Source: Diphasiastrum complanatum (Eukaryota > Streptophyta > Lycopodiopsida > Lycopodiales > Lycopodiaceae). Taken from it: 64,000 nt of DNA. A program made the translations under genes and the position numbers. The notes beneath the pieces were generated by a model. That model did not search any database, was not told where the DNA came from, and was given only the letters and a program-made list of their open reading frames with translations. The stretch spans positions 36,800,361 through 36,864,360 of the forward strand of contig CM055106.1 in NCBI GenBank assembly GCA_029204225.1. The letters run 5' to 3'. Shown in pieces: positions 11,005 through 21,990 of the stretch. Each line of letters begins with the position of its first letter. Within the stretch, counting starts at the first letter, position 1.

Positions 11005-11463
11005 GGTGAGTCTTTCTCTTTTGTTGGTAAGAAAAAAGATAGGTCAAAGTTAAAATGTTTCTATTGTGGAATCAAAGGGCATTTTGCTGATAAATATTTG
11101 AAGAAGCAAAGATATGAAGGTAGCAAGCAAATCAACTTTACTACTAATGATGAGGATCTAGGAGGTTGTCATTCTCATTTGATGTGTTCTTCAAGTCTAA
11201 TATCAAGTGAAGGTGACAAAGATTCATGGTGGATTGATAGTGGAGCTAGTTCACACATGAATAGTCACAAGGAGTTCTTTACTTCTTTGGTCACTTATAA
11301 TGGAGCCAAGAAAGTGATACACATGGCCAATGGTGGTAAGTGTGTGATTGAAGGTATTGGTTCAATTCCTATTTGTCTCTCTACTAATAGGAAAGCAAGA
11401 CTTGATGGTGTTCTTTACATTCCTTCACTTTCAAAGAATTTGACAAGTGTTGTGGTCAGATGA
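11005..11463 (+). pseudogene. Zinc knuckle and aspartic protease of element A
   Basis: The knuckle reads CFYCGIKGHFADKY (about 11055-11096): the last cysteine of CCHC is a tyrosine, so metal binding is probably lost. The protease follows with WWIDSGASSHMNSH (about 11227-11268) carrying the D-S-G triplet and VLYIPSLSKNLTSV near its end. A TGA at 11461 closes the frame. This is the last conserved retroelement domain in the element. In a complete copia element the integrase zinc finger would come next. Confidence 0.8.
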
Positions 11464-12557
11464 TAGAGAAAGGATACATGGTAAAGTTTGGTGGTGATGC
11501 TTGTTTCATTACAAAGGAAGAAATCTTGGTTGCTAGGGGCAATAGACAAGGTAGACTTTTCAAGCTTGATGCTTTTGTTATGGCTAGCAAAATGGATGGA
11601 ATGGAAAAGGTGATTGGTCTCAACTTTCCAAAGTTACCTTTTAGCATTGATAAGATTGGCGGATCTTATGCAAAGTCTAAAAAGCTTCCTTATGCTAGAT
11701 CTAGGTCAAGATCTAATATGCTTCTTGGAGATGTTCATCTTTGTGCTAACTTGGCTAGTCTTGACGATAATGATGGTTCTTCATGGCAAGTGCAAGCATG
11801 CAAAAGGTAAGGAAAGAGCTAACTTCATCAATGGAGGTGGTGATGGTTCTTCCTTGAAAAAGGTAATGATTTCTTTGATCATATGGAAAAAGATGTTGCT
11901 AGGTGCATGCATGAAGGAGATGGTTCATCTACATTTTTTTTCTGATGAGTCCAAGAAAGTCATTTTTGCAGCAAGTGGAGTCACATGTCTTCATAAAAAG
12001 AGAGTAGATCAAATGGTTGAAGAAGAAGATAGTCATGAGACTTGGTGAGGAAGATAGTCACAAGTCAAAAAGAAGAGAAGTATGTGAAGTGTTCAAAGTA
12101 GGATGATGCAATCATTAAGAGGGAGTCTTATGAAGGAAAGTGCAATGGAAGATTGGTTCTTGGGAAGGTCAAAAGCATGGATCTCACATCTCTTCATCAA
12201 CTCAAAGGATTCTATGATTGTGAATTGGTCACTCATGATCAAGATGCATGAGTTCTCTTGGGTTCATCTATCCATTGGTGCACTATCTTGATGATATCTT
12301 GCAATCTTGTGTGTAGAATGCTCATATTTTGTTATTTTTGGATCCACGTGTGGGAAGTACAATAGGATACTATTATAGTATGGACATCAACTTCATTTTA
12401 TCATATATTTGATGTTTTATCAAGTTCTTATTGAGTTTTCATCTCTTTCATTGAGTAGATGTTGATTTTTTTACATTGGCAATGTTGTAGATTGTGTTGA
12501 CCTTCTAACCAAAGATCAAAGGGACATTTTGGATCTTAATGATATGAAATTCTTTAC
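11464..12557 (+). other. Non-conserved 3' part of element A, without integrase or RT
   Basis: After the protease come several overlapping frames (for example 11460-11810 and 11614-12048) with no integrase, reverse transcriptase or RNase H motif in any plus frame. A few codons after the protease (MIEKGYMVKFGGDACFI) resemble the pre-integrase linker. The end shares about 36 bp with the element's 5' end. This is the layout of non-autonomous gag-carrying elements that depend on a relative for pol functions. Confidence 0.6.
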
Positions 12558-14040
12558 AACTGGTCCACCGTAAATTTCTTGTGTTTCTGGAACTTGCTCT
12601 TCAGGTTCACGATGAGCTTTAGGTAACATGATCACAACACCATCAAGAGTATAACGTTTGAAATGATCTGGCATGTCTTGATGAACTTCATCTTCTTTCT
12701 CATATTCAAAGGGATTAATCATTGTTTTGCATTTAGATTTCTTGCGAGAAGGTGATGACTTTCTAGAACTCTGACTTGAATAATCATCTTTAATCTTTCC
12801 CTTCCCTTTATCCAATAAAGGTGTGTATCTTCAAGGGTAATATTTTTTGGATCAATCGTTGAAATCACTTCATTTGGTGGATTCTTCCACTTCAGGACCA
12901 TATTGTAATGTTGTTTAGCTTTCTTCTTCATCATTGGTCTTGTGGTCTTCCCTTCCTCCAGCATGACTACTTTGGCAATTGTATTGGTGGCTCATCAAGA
13001 ATATTGCGAACTCCAAACCTCGTAGGATCCATATGATTTAGAATTTGATCATCAGTGAGTTTCGCATTCTCATTGTAAGATAAAACATGACTGACATGAA
13101 TAAGTTCATCTTCAATAGGATCTGGAATCGGATCAGTCGTTATCCATGCCACATTTATCCTATTGACTGGAAATGTTATTGGTGTATCAAGGGTACGAAC
13201 AGTTACAAGAATATTGCTTACTTATGACTTGTCATCCCTTTTGCACATATAACCTATTGTACAATCCACAGTTGCAAGAGCTTGATTCCAGTTAACATTA
13301 TCTGTTTGAGAGTCATAATGAACTCCCAAAGCTTTATTTGCTCGATCACAAGAATGATTCATGGTTCATGAATCATCATCTTCCTTTTGAACTGCTAGTT
13401 TAAATGTCCATGTCAATGGATCAACTTTGACTGCACGTTCACGATTTTGAAATGTGAGATTTCCTATTCCCCAGTTATGAATCACTTGTGCAACTCGTAA
13501 CCATGGGTGTCCCAGTAAAATGCGCTAAACCGATGGTGCGTCTGGTAAATCCATTACTACAAAAGTAATGACAAACTGGATATCCGCAATTTTCATTGGT
13601 ATATGTTCAATTATGCCTTTAGGTCAAACTGTAGTCTATGACATAGCAAAATTGACAGGCTTAATCTTTGTAAAACCCCATTTGGCAAATAACTTTGTTA
13701 AGATCAGATTGACTCATGAACCTCCATCTATCACAATTGTCTCTCGACTAAATTGTTTATGTTGTATCGGCAAGGTAATATTTCTCTGCTCACTCTCCCA
13801 GGCTTTCCCTACATTGAGTACTTCATTTAAATCTTCAATATCAGCACACAATAGTGATTCTTACTGGACCTTTGATTCAGTCTTCATCAATCTCTCGACT
13901 AATACTTCTTTGGCTTGAGGCACCAACTTCAAGAATTCTCCCAGAGTAATGTTTATCTTACTTGAAGGATATTGTTGGAGGGTTTGTGGATCTTGAGAAA
14001 ACCCTAACCCTAGTTAATAAGTAGAAGGGATTTGGCACCC
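12558..14040 (-). pseudogene. gypsy Gag C-terminus and protease fragment
   Basis: Read on the minus strand from 14040, one frame gives a Gag-like stretch (SQDPQTLQQYPSSKINITLG) and then a retroviral-type aspartic protease. Its active site is degraded to IVIDGGS, and it is followed by NLILTKLFAKWGF and ILLGHPWLRVAQVI, which match the conserved C-terminal protease block of plant gypsy elements. Further down are the linker segments MAWITTDPIPDP, MLEEGKTTRPMMKKKAKQHY and a lysine-rich stretch ending near 12560. Several stops interrupt it. It is the upstream half of the same element as 2641-3646. Confidence 0.7.
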
Positions 14041-14483
14041 TGTGTGTGTAAGTCCAACTTGATGATCACATAGTTATTTGATTAGTTAGAAGTCAATAAA
14101 ATTAATGTCGTAGGGCCTAAAAGTGACCGTAGTATCACAAAATCATATACCGAGCGGGTATGAGTCTATGATACCATTGTTGATACCAGTCGGGCACCTA
14201 TATACCTGCCCAACACTGGTTAATACCAAAAATAGAAGGCTAAAGTGATTGTTCATCTAGTTGTTGGTAACCTTTTGTGGAAAGTTTAACACCTATTTAC
14301 AAAAATATCAGTTCTCTAAGAAGAATCTTTGCCAGAGTAAGAGTAAGTCCAACATACTATTTTTTATAATCAGTGAGTTGGGCGAATGCTCAGTCAAGGA
14401 CAGTTGTCATATTGATCTACTTTTGTCAAAGATAGGCTCTTTTTTTGCAAAAATAACAGTATTACTTTTAATCCTTCGCTAAA
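14041..14483. other. Spacer between gypsy relic and the next gag-only element
   Basis: No coding similarity was seen. It may contain the gypsy leader or an LTR of the following element, but no paired repeat was found. Confidence 0.4.
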
Positions 14484-15489
14484 TTTTGGATCTTAATGAT
14501 CATGGTATCAAAGCTTTGGTGTAGGTTAATTGGAGGATTAGCCAGGTTTAGCAAGGATTTAGAGGAGCTATTAATTCTAGAGCATGCTAGATTGATTCCT
14601 ACTCAAAAATCAAGCGTTTTACAAGTGTAGAATTGATTTTTTGTAAATCAAAACCTAATAGAAATCAAAATCATTGAAGTAGGCTAACTTCACTCCATAC
14701 TTGGTGGAATGTGGCAAATTTAATTGCTATGAATAGGTCTTATTGCATTCTACAAGATAGTATATCAACATTTTAGCAACTGCATGTAGAATTTGGAAGA
14801 TTCAATTTTTTGTGATTTTGTCAAAACCTTAATTTTGATTGGATCTCTCTTTTTTGAAGTTGTTGGACTTTAATAGAGAGTGTTTTAGTCATAGGAAGTG
14901 GCAAGATTCATTAGATTGTTGGTTGATCACAGGTTGATCAAGAATCTTCATTCCATGTGTTGGATTTGCTAGGTTTGGTGCAAGAACGAGATTAGAGAGG
15001 TTCCATATCTTTGTGATTTCATCTTAAGTTCATTTGTTGACATTCAAGAGAGTGCTTTGTGCATTGAAACAGGTTGGAAGAGAGGATCAGGTCATTGCAA
15101 CATGGCAACCTCAAGTGGCTACATGGACTTTTTCAAGAGTGTGATTCAATCGTAGGAGTTAGAAAAAGTTCAATATATTGAGGTTTGATCAAGAGTGATC
15201 AAGAAATCATCATTCTATGTGCTAGGATTTGCTAGAAGAGAGAAAATGAGAGGCTAGATTGTGTCCAAATCTTTGTGATTTCTGTTGAGTTCACACGTGT
15301 GGAGTGCCCACTACATGTGATTTAGATCTCCTAAGGTGTGTGGATGCACAATGATCAAGATTAGATTGAGATTATTTATCTAGCTCTCAATGGCAAAAAT
15401 ACCCTACTACATGCATTAAATCACTTCTAAAGTACATACACACGTGTGGAAAGTGTTCCAAAAATAAAACTAAGTAAAATTAAGCTCCT

Positions 15490-15546
15490 CTCCTCGGGTA
15501 GAGAGAGAATCCTACCAATGGCTCTCGGGTAGAGAGAGAAAGCTAA
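15490..15546. repeat. Short direct repeat
   Basis: CTCGGGTAGAGAGAGAA occurs twice about 35 bp apart. Confidence 0.7.
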
Positions 15547-15669
15547 AAACCACTTAGACTCAAAATCATTCAAGATCTCCAAATCAATTAGATCAAAGTG
15601 AGAAGTACAATGATACTATAGATCCACGAGCTAACACAATGCTCAAACATGATTGGACCACACTTTTGC

Positions 15670-15800
15670 CACCTCTTAGTCCTATTGGACCATTGATCCA
15701 TTCACCTCTTGATTCTATTGGACCATTCATGGTTCTACCTCTAGATCCTATTGGACCATTCATGGCACCACCTCTAAATCCTATTGGACCTCTTGAACTT
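15670..15800. repeat. Minisatellite-like array, about 35-bp unit
   Basis: Four imperfect units begin with variants of CACCTCTNNNTCCTATTGGACC, three of them with CATT following. The last unit runs into the 139-bp duplication. Confidence 0.7.
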
Positions 15801-16062
15801 CATCAAACAAAAGCATAACACGTGGCTACTATCCATTTAGCTCGAGTTTTGCCTCCTACACTACTTTTTGGCTCAATAGTGGCATTACATGTGGAATTGG
15901 ACAATTTGCCATCTATGCCAAATTTGACCTCTTGAACTTCATCAAACAAAAGCATAGCACGTGGCTACTATCCATTTAGCTCGAGTTTTGCCTCCTACAC
16001 TACTTTGGCTCAATAGTGGCATTACATGTGGAATTGGACAATTTGCCATCTATGCCAAATTT
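15787..16062. repeat. Tandem duplication, about 138-bp unit
   Basis: A unit starting GACCTCTTGAACTTCATC at 15787 is repeated head to tail from 15926 with very few differences (a TT indel and one or two substitutions by eye). Confidence 0.9.
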
Positions 16063-16277
16063 TACCCTATCAACATCCTACACCAACATGCTTGATAAAA
16101 AAAAAGTATAAGACCCCTATAACTAACATAGATAACCTTTTTGCATTTCTCACAATTTATTCTTTGGAGTTTCATTTGTTGATTTTCAAGAGAGTGCTAA
16201 GTGCATTGGAACAAGTTCAAAAATAAGATCAGTTCATTGCAACCTCAAGTGGCTTCATGTGGAAGGCAATGACAGGC

Positions 16278-17040
16278 TTACCTCAACAAATTTTTCAACT
16301 TGGAAGGTGAGGATGGAGTCTTTGCTAGATACGAATGATTGATGGATATTGTTGTAGGTGTGGAAGAGAGACCTTTGGCACCTAAAGAGCAATTGACGGA
16401 TGACAAGAGCACAAAGAAATCTTTATATGTGCTCAAGATGAATGTGACTAATGAACTTCTCAAAGAAGTTGGTAAGTGCACTACAACTAGTGAAGCTTGG
16501 GAAACCTTGAAGAAGGTTTATGAGTCCAAGTCTACATCTAGGGTCCTAACCCTAAGGAGGCAAATTTTTCAAAGTCTTAAAAAGAAGGATGAAAGTTCTC
16601 ATGCTTTTGTTTTGAGAGTTAAAGCTTTGAGTGATGAACTAGCATGTATTAGTGAAAGCATTAATGTTGATGTGGAACTTGTTCAAGTTGTTCTTAATGG
16701 CTTTCCGGATGATCATGGTAATTTGGTGCAAAGTTTTGCTATTTAAAAGACATTGCCAAGTATGGAGGACTTGCAAGAGGTCTTGGTGGCTGAAGAGTTT
16801 TGACTCCAAGCAAGAGGAGGATCATCTTCTACATCTCAAGTTAGAGAGGAGGAATCTATGTTCTCAAAAGGCAAGTTCAAGGGCAAAGGCAAAAGCAAAT
16901 GGTCAAAAGGGCAAGATCAATCATCTGAAATCGTTTATTACAAGACCCACAATCCTCTTGCTTCCAAAATTGGGCATCAAACAAATCAAAAAATTGAAAT
17001 CCAATTTCTTTTTGCAAAGCAAAGATAAAAAGGATTAGTA
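16278..17040 (+). pseudogene. copia-type Gag of copy A2
   Basis: The N-terminal STWKVRMESLLDTND lies in a different frame from the main body, which starts near 16339 (MDIVVGVEERPLAPKEQ). The body contains SEAWETLKKVYESKSTSRV, LTLRRQIFQSLKKKDES and VELVQVVLNGFPDD, closely matching element A. A TAA at about 16744 interrupts the frame, after which KTLPSMEDLQEVLV continues. A lysine- and glycine-rich stretch at 16860-16930 corresponds to the region before the zinc knuckle. The knuckle itself is not recognisable, so the copy is truncated. Confidence 0.8.
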
Positions 17041-17573
17041 ATTGTGTGAAACAATAAGGCTTGACAAAAACTTTTATTCATATTGCGGTGACAGACTATG
17101 TCCATTCCAAGAAGATTGGTTGCCAAAAAGCAATATGGTGCTTCATCAATCTCTTCTTTGACCACCATTTCTCCTTCATGGGACCATGGGTTATAGATTG
17201 AAGCTAACATATGGATTCAATTCAACAATTTTGGATCTGTACTGATGCAACAAGTTTTGGACATGTTATCCTCAATCAAGACTACTTAACCGAGGCGATA
17301 AAGTTGATCAAACAAGTGTCTTCATTTTTTAGGACAATAATTGTTAAGTAGGGAGAGTGTCATGTACTTCTAGCACATGAAGCTTATAATGCATTAAAAT
17401 ATCCAATGTAAGCTTTGTTATGCCCAAAAGGAGCTATTAGCCTTATGACTAAGATGGTTCTCTCTTTAGACTCTCCAAAGTACTTAAATAAGGATGATAG
17501 GCCAACAAGGGCCCAAAGTAGATGTAAGAAGACTTAACAAGGGCTAAGTATCTTTCAAGATGATTATGTCTAG
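17041..17573. other. Copia-like 3' end remnant
   Basis: No conserved domain was seen. At about 17347-17358 a purine-rich GTAGGGAGAG precedes TGTCATGTAC, a layout like a polypurine tract followed by an LTR start on the plus strand. Confidence 0.35.
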
Positions 17574-17981
17574 TTAAGTTAGGGGATTGTCTATAAAGCC
17601 ACCAAAGCCTCTTGCAAGTCCTCCACATTTGTTGGTAGTCTTTTGAATGGCAAAGCTTTGCACAAGGGTAGACTGATCATCAAACAAGCCATTAAGAAAA
17701 ATTTGAACAAGTTCTACATCCTTAATGCTTTCATCAATGCATGACAATTCATCATTCAGAGCTTTAAATCTCAAAACAAAAGTGTGAGCACTTTTCTCCT
17801 TCTTTTGAAGACTTTGAAAGATTTGCTTCCTTAGGGTTAGAGTGCCCCATATGTTGACTTGGATTTCCTTCAAGATTTCCCAAGCATCACTTGATAAAGT
17901 ACATTTGCCAACCTCCTTGAGAAGTTCATTTGTCCCATTCCTCCTGATCACATAAAGAGCTTTTTTTTGCCTTCCCATCAT
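17574..17981 (-). pseudogene. copia-type Gag fragment on the minus strand (A3)
   Basis: A 135-codon open frame contains GTNELLKEVGKCTLSSDAWE, LTLRKQIFQSLQKKEKS, VLRFKALNDELSCIDES and VELVQIFLNGLFDD, closely similar to the Gags at 10516 and 16339. A few codons around STSRV are altered, and the frame ends where the others continue toward the zinc knuckle. Upstream (minus-strand sense) lie its leader at 17982-18459 and a primer-binding site at about 18460-18471. Confidence 0.85.
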
Positions 17982-18459
17982 ACCTCACTTGAGGTGCCAA
18001 AGATCTCTCTTCACATGATCACACCACAATAGAATGAATCTTGAATCTAAAAGATCTTGAAAACACTCTTGAAAAGGTTAGGAGAGATTCTATTCAAACT
18101 TTAAGAATTCACAATCATTCATACTATTGAAAGAATTAAAATCTATATGCAAAACTAGCAATCTTGATCTAGATTCCTGATTGTAGGAGATGACCTATTC
18201 TCCACAAGATGGGACTTTTGTATCAATGATCCCGATCAATAGAAGAAAAAAATCAGCTACTCATACCATTGAAAGAATTAAAATCTATATGCAAAAGTAC
18301 CAATTTGATCTAAAACATGCTTGAGATCTCATAGATCCACTTTCTACACATGAAATTGCTAGATTTGATCAACACTCCACATCAACTCTCACTAGAATTA
18401 GTGGCGCCCTCAAATCCTTTACTAGATTTGGCACTATCTCCAATTTCAACCTGCAACTT

Positions 18460-18800
18460 GCTCTGATACCATGTGAAAAGGTACATCCAATTATGACACT
18501 AATTGATCTATTTACATCACACAAATGTGTGGATTCAAGCACATCAACTTTAAAAGCATTCTACACACTAGAATCACCAATATCAAGAGGGAAGAGATAG
18601 AAAAACACAAGAGGATATAAGTAGAAGGTTTTCCAAATACAAAGAGAACAATCAAATTATTTTTCCATAATGGTCCTACTATATATAACAACAAATATGT
18701 CATTTTGGCCAGTTTTCAATTATTGCCCTAATTGGTGGTTTCCAAGTACTTACCAAAAACCTAGAAATCTAGTACCACATCTCCTTTCTTGTGGTTGTTG
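18460..18800 (-). mobile_element. PBS and LTR of the minus-strand gag-only copy A3
   Basis: On the minus strand an LTR ends in TTTTCACA and is followed directly by TGGTATCAGAGC (18471-18460), then AAGTTGCAGG. The same junction occurs on the plus strand at 21055-21082. The other end of this LTR is not resolved; 18800 is an estimate. Confidence 0.6.
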
Positions 18801-19035
18801 AGATGAGAATTGGTATTAGAGAGTCTTGCAAGCACAAGAATTTATGGGAGGCCAATTACTAGATAAAAGCATCTCTAGTTAGAAGTAAATTTAGAGATAC
18901 ATTTCTTTATGTCAATAATTTATAAAAATAGTAAGATTACTTTTTGAAAATTATTTGATGTGGCTAAGGTCGGATCACTTTGTACTTGAGATACATTTGA
19001 TAAGAAATAGAACAAATCCTATCTATCATCATGAA

Positions 19036-19245
19036 CTATGAAAGGTTCAAATGAAGTATATTCACCATTGCCTCTTGCATTTCAAAATGCACCTTTAAGT
19101 GGATAGGTTCCAATAATGTTGATAACTTTGTGGTAGAACTTGGAAAGTGCAACTTAGATGATTTAGCCAAAGCACATGTCTCTCTTACATCACCATCTTT
19201 TGCCAAAGATTTAAAGCTTATGAGTAGACTCCTCCTTCCACGCAA
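19036..19245 (-). pseudogene. copia integrase zinc-finger fragment
   Basis: The minus-strand frame contains ETCALAKSSKLHFPSSTTK followed by LLEPIHL. This matches the second half of the copia integrase HHCC finger (CxxCxxGKxxxxPF) and the start of the core, with the first Cys and the core Asp lost. After that the sequence jumps to something like GNGEYTSFEPF, resembling the region after the second catalytic Asp, which suggests an internal deletion. It is not obviously part of the neighbouring gag-only copies. Confidence 0.55.
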
Positions 19246-20094
19246 TATCTATGATGGGAAGATTGGAAAGATCCAACTCCTTCTGACATGACCCCACTTG
19301 TTCTATCTCCTCTCTATAAAGATCACAAATCTTAGAATCAATCTTCACCAACATCTCTTAACCTTGGAAAATGGACCTTGTCTAGATCACAAAGGTTGAC
19401 TAGAATCAATTTGAGCCTCACAAAGATAGCTTGACTGAAACAAATTTGAGCTTCATATTATTACATGTCAATTCTACACCAAAAATTAATAATTTTGACC
19501 TCGAGAAGCAACACAAAATCTATCCTTCTCTCCACATTCTGATCTATGATCAGACTTGAAAAACCACTTTTGCCAACTGGAACTCGCATCAAAACATTAG
19601 ATTTGATTATCCAATCTCAAATCTACCCATAGATCTAAAATCCTTATAGATTTCTTTTTACCTAGTGCAACAAACTCATCAAAATCTACAAACATGTTAA
19701 TTTGAGATTAACTCACGAAGACTCAAAGACAATTTTTGATCTCAAAGGCAATTTTTGATCTCAAATTTCCAATGCTACCACTTATTAGAAGCTCTCCCCT
19801 CCAGAATAAACTTTTCCACCTTAAAAGTTACTAATTTTGGACTCAAATATTGATCAAGCACTCATCCTCTTGCACTTGGCTTTAATAACATGTGTAAGAA
19901 AAGTACAATTAGGACCATAAATGGATTCATTCAATCCACAAGAATGATTGGTTGCATTACTATCTTCATCTTCATCAAAACTAATATCCAAAATTGACAC
20001 AATGTAGATATATAAGCAAGGGCAATCTAAAGCAAAGTGTTAATAATCAAATAGGCTTCACAAGTGTGAACCACAGTCTGATGTATGGACAGAG
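19246..20094. other. No gene recognised
   Basis: AT-rich sequence with only short frames. It may be degenerate retroelement DNA, but no domain can be supported. Confidence 0.45.
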
Positions 20095-21062
20095 TGTGAA
20101 AAATTGGCAAATTCTAGCTTGAATATTTTACAACATCTTGTATGGAAATCTCACATGTGTGGAGCATGTTCCCATGTGTGGAAATTAGTCGTAATCATGT
20201 TAGATCTATGTTGAGTTAGGGATCTATTTGAACTTTTTTAGACATCTTTCCACATGCTAGTTGGAGAGAGGGCCAATATTGGCATTAGAGGCAAAATAGG
20301 CAAGTACACATGTCAAGTCATGATTAGGCCAAAAGTAGAGTGTGATGTGGCTCGAGCTAGGTTAGGCTTGTTACATTTGTCAAGATGAGGTGTGTGACAC
20401 TTCCCTATGTGTTCGCATGAGAGCTAGAAATCCATAAAATTGATCCAATCAAGTTTGAGGGCTCATAAGTCACTCAACCAATCAAATTAGGAGGAGGAAA
20501 TCATGTTTCACTCCCTTCTATCTCGAGTTGCTACATATAGGAGCAATAGTCCATTTCTGATTGAGTTTTTTGGAGTTAATGTGAGATACACTATTTTGAG
20601 TCAATTTGGCATTCTCTCTCTACCTGAGTTTTGCATGTTGCAAGGCTTTTCTATGCTTCGATTTTTCAAGTACAAGCGTAATCCTAGGTTTTTGGTTAAG
20701 TAGGGCATACTTAGGGAAAGTGGCTAAATGACCGCTGCTATAAATAGTTGTACCTACATGGAGAACAGATCATTGTTTTCTCTTATGATGTGGAAAAAAT
20801 CATCTTTGTTGATTTTATGTCCATTTCTTATGGTTTTCTCATGATATGTTGAGTTTCTATGTGTAGAATGTTGATTTTCTTGTTGATCTAGCTTTCACAC
20901 ATGTGGAGTACTGTAATGTACTGATGTTGTATGGACATGGATAGTACTAAATCAGATCCAAGTGGCTATGATCAGATCTTGATGCATTTCTAAATTCTAG
21001 CATGCATAAAGTTGAGTTTTCTATGTTGTTGATGAATCTAGTTGTGCCTCCGATTTTACACA
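20095..21062 (+). repeat. LTR of a gag-only family member (tentative limits)
   Basis: The segment starts TGTGAAAA and ends TTTTACACA, near-perfect inverted ends, and is followed by a PBS TGGTATTAGAGC at 21063-21074. A strong TATA box, CTATAAATAG, lies at 20738-20747, giving a U3 of about 0.65 kb and an R-U5 of about 0.3 kb. No second copy of the whole LTR was found nearby, so the start is an inference from the terminal motif. Confidence 0.5.
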
Positions 21063-21420
21063 TGGTATTAGAGCAAGTTGCAGGCCAAACATGGTGGTAT
21101 TACCAAATCTAGAAGTGGATTTGAGGGCGCCATAAATTCTTTGTGAATTTGGAAGTTCTACTATCCCAAATCAAGCATTTTTAACATTGATTGGATCTTT
21201 GTGATCTTATTACCATTTTAGATCAAATCACGTAGACGATGTAGATTTTCCTTGATTCAATATTTTGCATTTGTGGAGTAACTCTAAATTTGATAGGATC
21301 TCTTGATTTTCAAGTTGCCGGACTTTTCAGAGTGTGTTTCAATCTTAGGTGTTGGAAAAAGTTCATCATATTGTGTTTACATCTATTGTGATCAAGGAAT
21401 CAAGATTCTAGGTGCTAGGA
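21063..21420 (+). other. PBS and leader of a gag-only family member
   Basis: After the PBS the sequence AAGTTGCAGG and GGATTTGAGGGCGCC matches, in the same order, the leader of the minus-strand copy at 18459-18380. The leader then resembles 15130-15250. No Gag follows, so this copy is truncated at about 21420. Confidence 0.6.
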
Positions 21421-21990
21421 TTTATGTGGTGTAAATTTGTAGAAAAGGGGGAGGGGGGAGGGGATTGTACCCCAATCCCCCCTCCCATTTTATTTTTTTT
21501 AATAATGGGGGCCTGATGAAATATTAAGCCCCCTTTTTTTTCTTCATTCTAATTGAATAAAAACAGCTTTTGAAGGCCTTGAAAAAAATTGCCATATTTT
21601 CATTTAGATTTAAACTTGAGCCATGTCCTATCATCATTAATATGGGTTGAGGAAGTAGAGTTAGAGGAGAGTTAGAGGAGAGCTAGAGGGTGGGTTAGAA
21701 TTTGAGATCTAATTTGGACCATTGGATGTGCCATGTCATATGGTTTTGAGTCCCAAAAGGGCCCTAATGTAGAACATCACTTGGTGTACTATCTAAATCT
21801 ATGCTAAAACTAGTTGAAGAGGGGGTGTGAAAATTGTCAACTAGTCTCGACATTTTATTTGGTATTGCACATTTGTCATATACATCTGATGTATTAATCT
21901 CTCTAGGGTCATTTTTGTTACTTGAATACATATTGCTACTTGCAACGTATGTTCTGAGCAAATTACGTTGATGCATCTTTCATTGTCGAC
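21421..21990. other. Non-coding, with a G-rich/C-rich hairpin
   Basis: A run of five, six and four guanines (21447-21463) is followed by a complementary C-rich run at 21470-21486, then a T-rich stretch. At 21650-21690 the motif AGTTAGAGGAG recurs. No coding sequence recognised. Confidence 0.5.

Larger units (their letters stand above)
3647..12557 (+). mobile_element. Gag-protease-only copia-like element (element A), interrupted by element B
   Basis: A copia-like element sits in the gypsy relic between AACTAG (3641-3646) and ACTGG (12558). A primer-binding site of initiator tRNA-Met type, TGGTATCTACGC, begins at 3812, right after a presumed LTR end ATTCTTCACA. The leader runs to 4042, is interrupted by element B, and resumes at 10082. 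Gag, zinc knuckle and protease follow to about 11463. After that there is only a non-conserved tail, with no integrase or reverse transcriptase, so the element is non-autonomous. The two ends share clearly only about 36 bp (GACATTTTGGATCTTAATGA and onward), so LTR limits are unresolved. Confidence 0.65.
2641..14040 (-). mobile_element. Ty3/gypsy retrotransposon relic, split by nested insertions
   Basis: Two halves of one decayed gypsy element lie on the minus strand: gag-protease at 14040-12558 and reverse transcriptase at 3646-2641. The 8.9 kb between them is a copia-like element on the opposite strand, and the duplicated flank (AACTAG at 3641-3646, ACTGG from 12558) fits a target-site duplication. 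The order gag, protease, then RT is that of Ty3/gypsy pol. RNase H, integrase and LTRs were not found. Many stops and frameshifts mark it as long dead. It is the oldest layer of the nest. Confidence 0.75.
14484..17040 (+). mobile_element. Second gag-only copia-like copy (A2), rearranged
   Basis: An LTR end homologous to that of element A (TTTTGGATCTTAATGATC) is followed at 14513 by a PBS-like TGGTATCAAAGC. The leader parallels element A to about 15120. About 1.1 kb of unrelated and internally repeated DNA (15120-16140) then interrupts it, after which leader sequence resembling 15000-15125 is repeated at 16140-16270. Gag follows. No integrase or RT is present. The repeat of leader sequence on both sides of the interruption points to recombination between copies. 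Confidence 0.6.

Noticed and set aside
21764..21976. 70-codon minus-strand frame with an N/S/D-rich sequence
   Set aside because: No similarity recognised; composition compatible with chance in AT-rich DNA.
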